The notes beneath the pieces were generated by a model. It saw only the letters and a program-made list of their open reading frames with translations. It was not told the DNA's origin and made no database searches. Shown here one piece after another: positions 62,111 to 64,000 of a stretch of 64,000 nt of DNA (position 1 is the stretch's first letter; every line of letters begins with the position of its first letter). Source of the DNA: Coprobacillus cateniformis. GTDB lineage: Bacteria > Bacillota_I > Bacilli_A > Erysipelotrichales > Coprobacillaceae. The DNA lies in assembly GCF_009767585.1 (NCBI RefSeq), contig NZ_WSNW01000001.1:620001-684000 (forward strand), read 5' to 3'. Both the position numbers and the translations under genes were made by a program.

Positions 62111-62133
62111 GGGCATAAGTTCATCTTATGCCC
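62111..62133 (+). terminator. Hairpin after lanA (attenuator)
   Basis: GGGCATAAG and CTTATGCCC with a TTCAT loop, followed by TTAATTAATATT. The T tail is weak, so partial termination is expected, which would give more precursor than downstream enzymes. Confidence 0.7.
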
Positions 62134-62159
62134 TTAATTAATATTAAGGAGAATTAAAA

Positions 62160-63416
62160 ATGAAAATCGTTATATTAACACACTCAAGTTTTAGTCATGT
62201 TAATGCAATAGAGAATACTGTAAAATCCCTTTGTAAAAAGTATGAAGTTTTTTGCTTTTTAGAAGAGGAATATATAAATATATATGGAGAAGATAAAAAT
62301 CTACATTACATCGCATATCATAAAGCCCTAGATAAGCAACTGAAAGAATTGCTTTTTAGACATAATCCTTTTATTGAAAAAAAAGATGTACCAACTATTG
62401 AGGATTTAGTCGCTGAAGTCAAATATCCATTAGAATATATGCTAGAAGGTTCAATGATTTATGTCAATGATCTTCTTCCTATAATCAAACAAATCAACCC
62501 TGACTATATATTAAGAGATGCATGTTCGTTATTTGGAAGAGTTATTGGCGATCAATTAAATATCCCTGTACTTGGATATACAACATCGCCTACTTTTACA
62601 GATTTATTTGTTGAAAGTCATCTTAGAAAATATCTACCATTCTCTTTAAAAAGAGAATTAGATACTTTATCTGACGAACAAATTAACTCACTTTATACTA
62701 TGATTAAAAAACAATTTACTAAAACATGTACTAAGTATGGTATACGCACTCTACCATTAAATTATTTAACTTGTCCAGACGAAAAAATGAACTTTTGTTA
62801 TGGATCAAAGCGTCTAAATTTTATTGCTCAAGAGGAGACTAAAAAGTATCTTTTTATGAAACCAAAAATTTTTGAAGTGCCAGAAAGAATTGAAAATAAT
62901 AAAGATACGATAGTTGTATCAAGTGGCAGTTTAATTAATTTTCCAGTTAAATTATATAATTATATTATTAACGCATATAAAAAAGAACCTTATCAAGTTG
63001 AAATATCACAAAAGTATTTTGGTACAGATGTTTTTAAAATTACCAATTTACCTTCTCATATCCATTTTCATAAATATATAAAACAAACAGAGTTACTCCA
63101 AAGAGCACATCTTTTAATAACACATGGAGGATATAATTCTATCCTAGAAGCGATTTACTATGAAGTCCCAATTCTTGTTTATGCAATAACACATGATCAG
63201 TTTATCAATTCACAAAGAATTGAAGAATTAAATATTGGTTTTGATTTAAGACATATGGAATTATCTGGCTATAACATTAATAAAATATCTCACAAACTCA
63301 TGGATTCTGTTGAAATAAAAGAACATATAAAAGATTTAAAATCTGAAATCATTGCACTTCATAATGATGAGGTAAGAAAATATATAGATGAGGATTATGT
63401 AAATGGTAATCTCTAA
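62160..63416 (+). CDS. GT1-family glycosyltransferase (UGT/MGT-like)
   Basis: The 418-residue protein has a GT-B fold with the N-terminal acceptor domain (MKIVILTHSSFSHVNAIENT) and the donor-binding signature near the C terminus (ITHGGYNSILEAIYYEVPIL, THDQFINSQRIEEL). The His-Gly-Gly and the Asp-Gln pair are those that hold the nucleotide sugar. Family members glycosylate macrolides and other small products. Directly after lanA it may glycosylate the peptide, or a competing target for self-protection. AAGGAGAATTAAAA precedes the ATG. Confidence 0.87.
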   Translation: MKIVILTHSSFSHVNAIENTVKSLCKKYEVFCFLEEEYINIYGEDKNLHYIAYHKALDKQLKELLFRHNPFIEKKDVPTIEDLVAEVKYPLEYMLEGSMIYVNDLLPIIKQINPDYILRDACSLFGRVIGDQLNIPVLGYTTSPTFTDLFVESHLRKYLPFSLKRELDTLSDEQINSLYTMIKKQFTKTCTKYGIRTLPLNYLTCPDEKMNFCYGSKRLNFIAQEETKKYLFMKPKIFEVPERIENNKDTIVVSSGSLINFPVKLYNYIINAYKKEPYQVEISQKYFGTDVFKITNLPSHIHFHKYIKQTELLQRAHLLITHGGYNSILEAIYYEVPILVYAITHDQFINSQRIEELNIGFDLRHMELSGYNINKISHKLMDSVEIKEHIKDLKSEIIALHNDEVRKYIDEDYVNGNL

Positions 63417-64000
63417 GCAAAAAAATATTTTAGCATTGGTTGGTTCAAATCATATCAATGGTTTTACGAGAAATATTATTCAATTGTTAAAAGATAATTT
63501 ACATGCAAGAAATGAGAATATAGATTTTCAAATCATAGATACAACTGAAATAGACATCAATGTTTGTAGGGGCTGCAATACTTGTTTTGAGAAAGGATTG
63601 TGTCCTCTAGATAGGCAAGATGATATGGGACAATTAAAAGCAATGTTAGATAATGCAGATGTTATTATTTTAGCTTGTCCAGTCTATCTCATGCATGTTT
63701 CATCTCCAATGAAAATTCTATTAGATAGACTATCATATTGGTGTCATTTATTAAAACTTCGTAATAAACTACTTGTAACAGTTATAACAACAAGTCGCTC
63801 AGGAGCAAATGAAACAAATAATTATTTAAAATACATCGGTTCAGGTATGGGCTTGCTTCCAATCAGTGAAATTATTTTCACGCATAGCAGCGATATAGAT
63901 GAACTTATCCATAAAATTAATAAATCAGCTTACATTATTAATCAATATCTTATAGAAAAAAAAGAAATCCATTCGAATCAATTTCTGGAAGAAACATTTG
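63403..64000 (+). CDS. NADPH-dependent FMN reductase / iron-sulfur flavoprotein-like, 3' end missing
   Basis: ATG at 63403 lies 14 bp before the glycosyltransferase stop, and the frame stays open to the window edge (199 codons). It has a flavodoxin fold: ALVGSNHINGFTRNIIQLL binds the FMN phosphate, and a Cys cluster CRGCNTCFEKGLC (C-x2-C-x2-C-x5-C) as in iron-sulfur flavoproteins follows. ADVIILACPVYLMHVSSPMK comes next. Translational coupling to the glycosyltransferase places it in the lan operon. It could reduce dehydro-residues of the peptide, as LanJ enzymes do, but this is only inferred. Confidence 0.8.
   Translation, partial: MVISKQKNILALVGSNHINGFTRNIIQLLKDNLHARNENIDFQIIDTTEIDINVCRGCNTCFEKGLCPLDRQDDMGQLKAMLDNADVIILACPVYLMHVSSPMKILLDRLSYWCHLLKLRNKLLVTVITTSRSGANETNNYLKYIGSGMGLLPISEIIFTHSSDIDELIHKINKSAYIINQYLIEKKEIHSNQFLEETF

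Overview
This window is AT-rich DNA from a low-GC Gram-positive bacterium. The features that point to a gut member of the Bacillota, most likely Erysipelotrichia-like, are T-box leaders, strong GGAGG ribosome binding sites, CcpA-type cre boxes, LytTR regulators, a SigV/RsiV-type pair and an Agr system. No tRNA, rRNA or CRISPR array was seen.

Layout. 1-9.2 kb: a partial flavin transferase (ApbE) beside a duplicated-domain lipoprotein that is probably its substrate, a GH2 glycosidase, an MFS transporter, a thyA-folA-plsC operon, a TIM-barrel protein and a ROK kinase. 9.7-16.2 kb: the aromatic operon aroF-aroB-aroA-aroC-pheA-aroK under a T-box whose specifier reads UUC (Phe). 16.2-19.3 kb: a TetR-controlled DUF1330/metallo-hydrolase pair and an iron alcohol dehydrogenase. 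19.5-20.8 kb: a second aroF under a T-box reading UAC (Tyr). Its catalytic domain matches the first copy base for base over about 844 bp, while the N-terminal domains differ. 20.9-31.2 kb: LCP protein, purine permease, RibU under an FMN riboswitch, a base-excision glycosylase, a proline/glycine repeat protein, ahpC with an AhpF-like reductase, a YitT protein and a Crp/Fnr regulator. 31.4-43.1 kb: an EAL phosphodiesterase with two solute-binding domains, an IS110-family element, an ABC exporter with an unusual ABC-like/LytTR regulator, UbiB kinase with a phasin-like partner, and a small AraC/DUF3795/VOC/ATC-hydrolase group. 43.2-50.1 kb: a 2007-residue secreted GH3-GH30-CBM enzyme divergent from a GntR regulator. 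50.2-53.3 kb: an SGNH lipoprotein, ECF sigma and RsiV-like anti-sigma operon, then an AraC/GyrI regulator.

53.3-64 kb is the most distinctive part. It holds a complete agr quorum-sensing locus (xre-agrA-agrC-agrB-agrD, including a 39-codon agrD) directly followed by a class I lanthipeptide cluster: lanB and lanC on one strand, and an AraC regulator, precursor gene lanA, glycosyltransferase and Fe-S-type flavoprotein on the other. The precursor core has about eleven Ser/Thr but only two adjacent C-terminal Cys. It is accompanied by genes suggesting glycosylation and reduction. A cre box and an element resembling one in the agrBD promoter lie in the divergent lan promoter region. Protease and transporter genes are not visible and may lie past the right edge.
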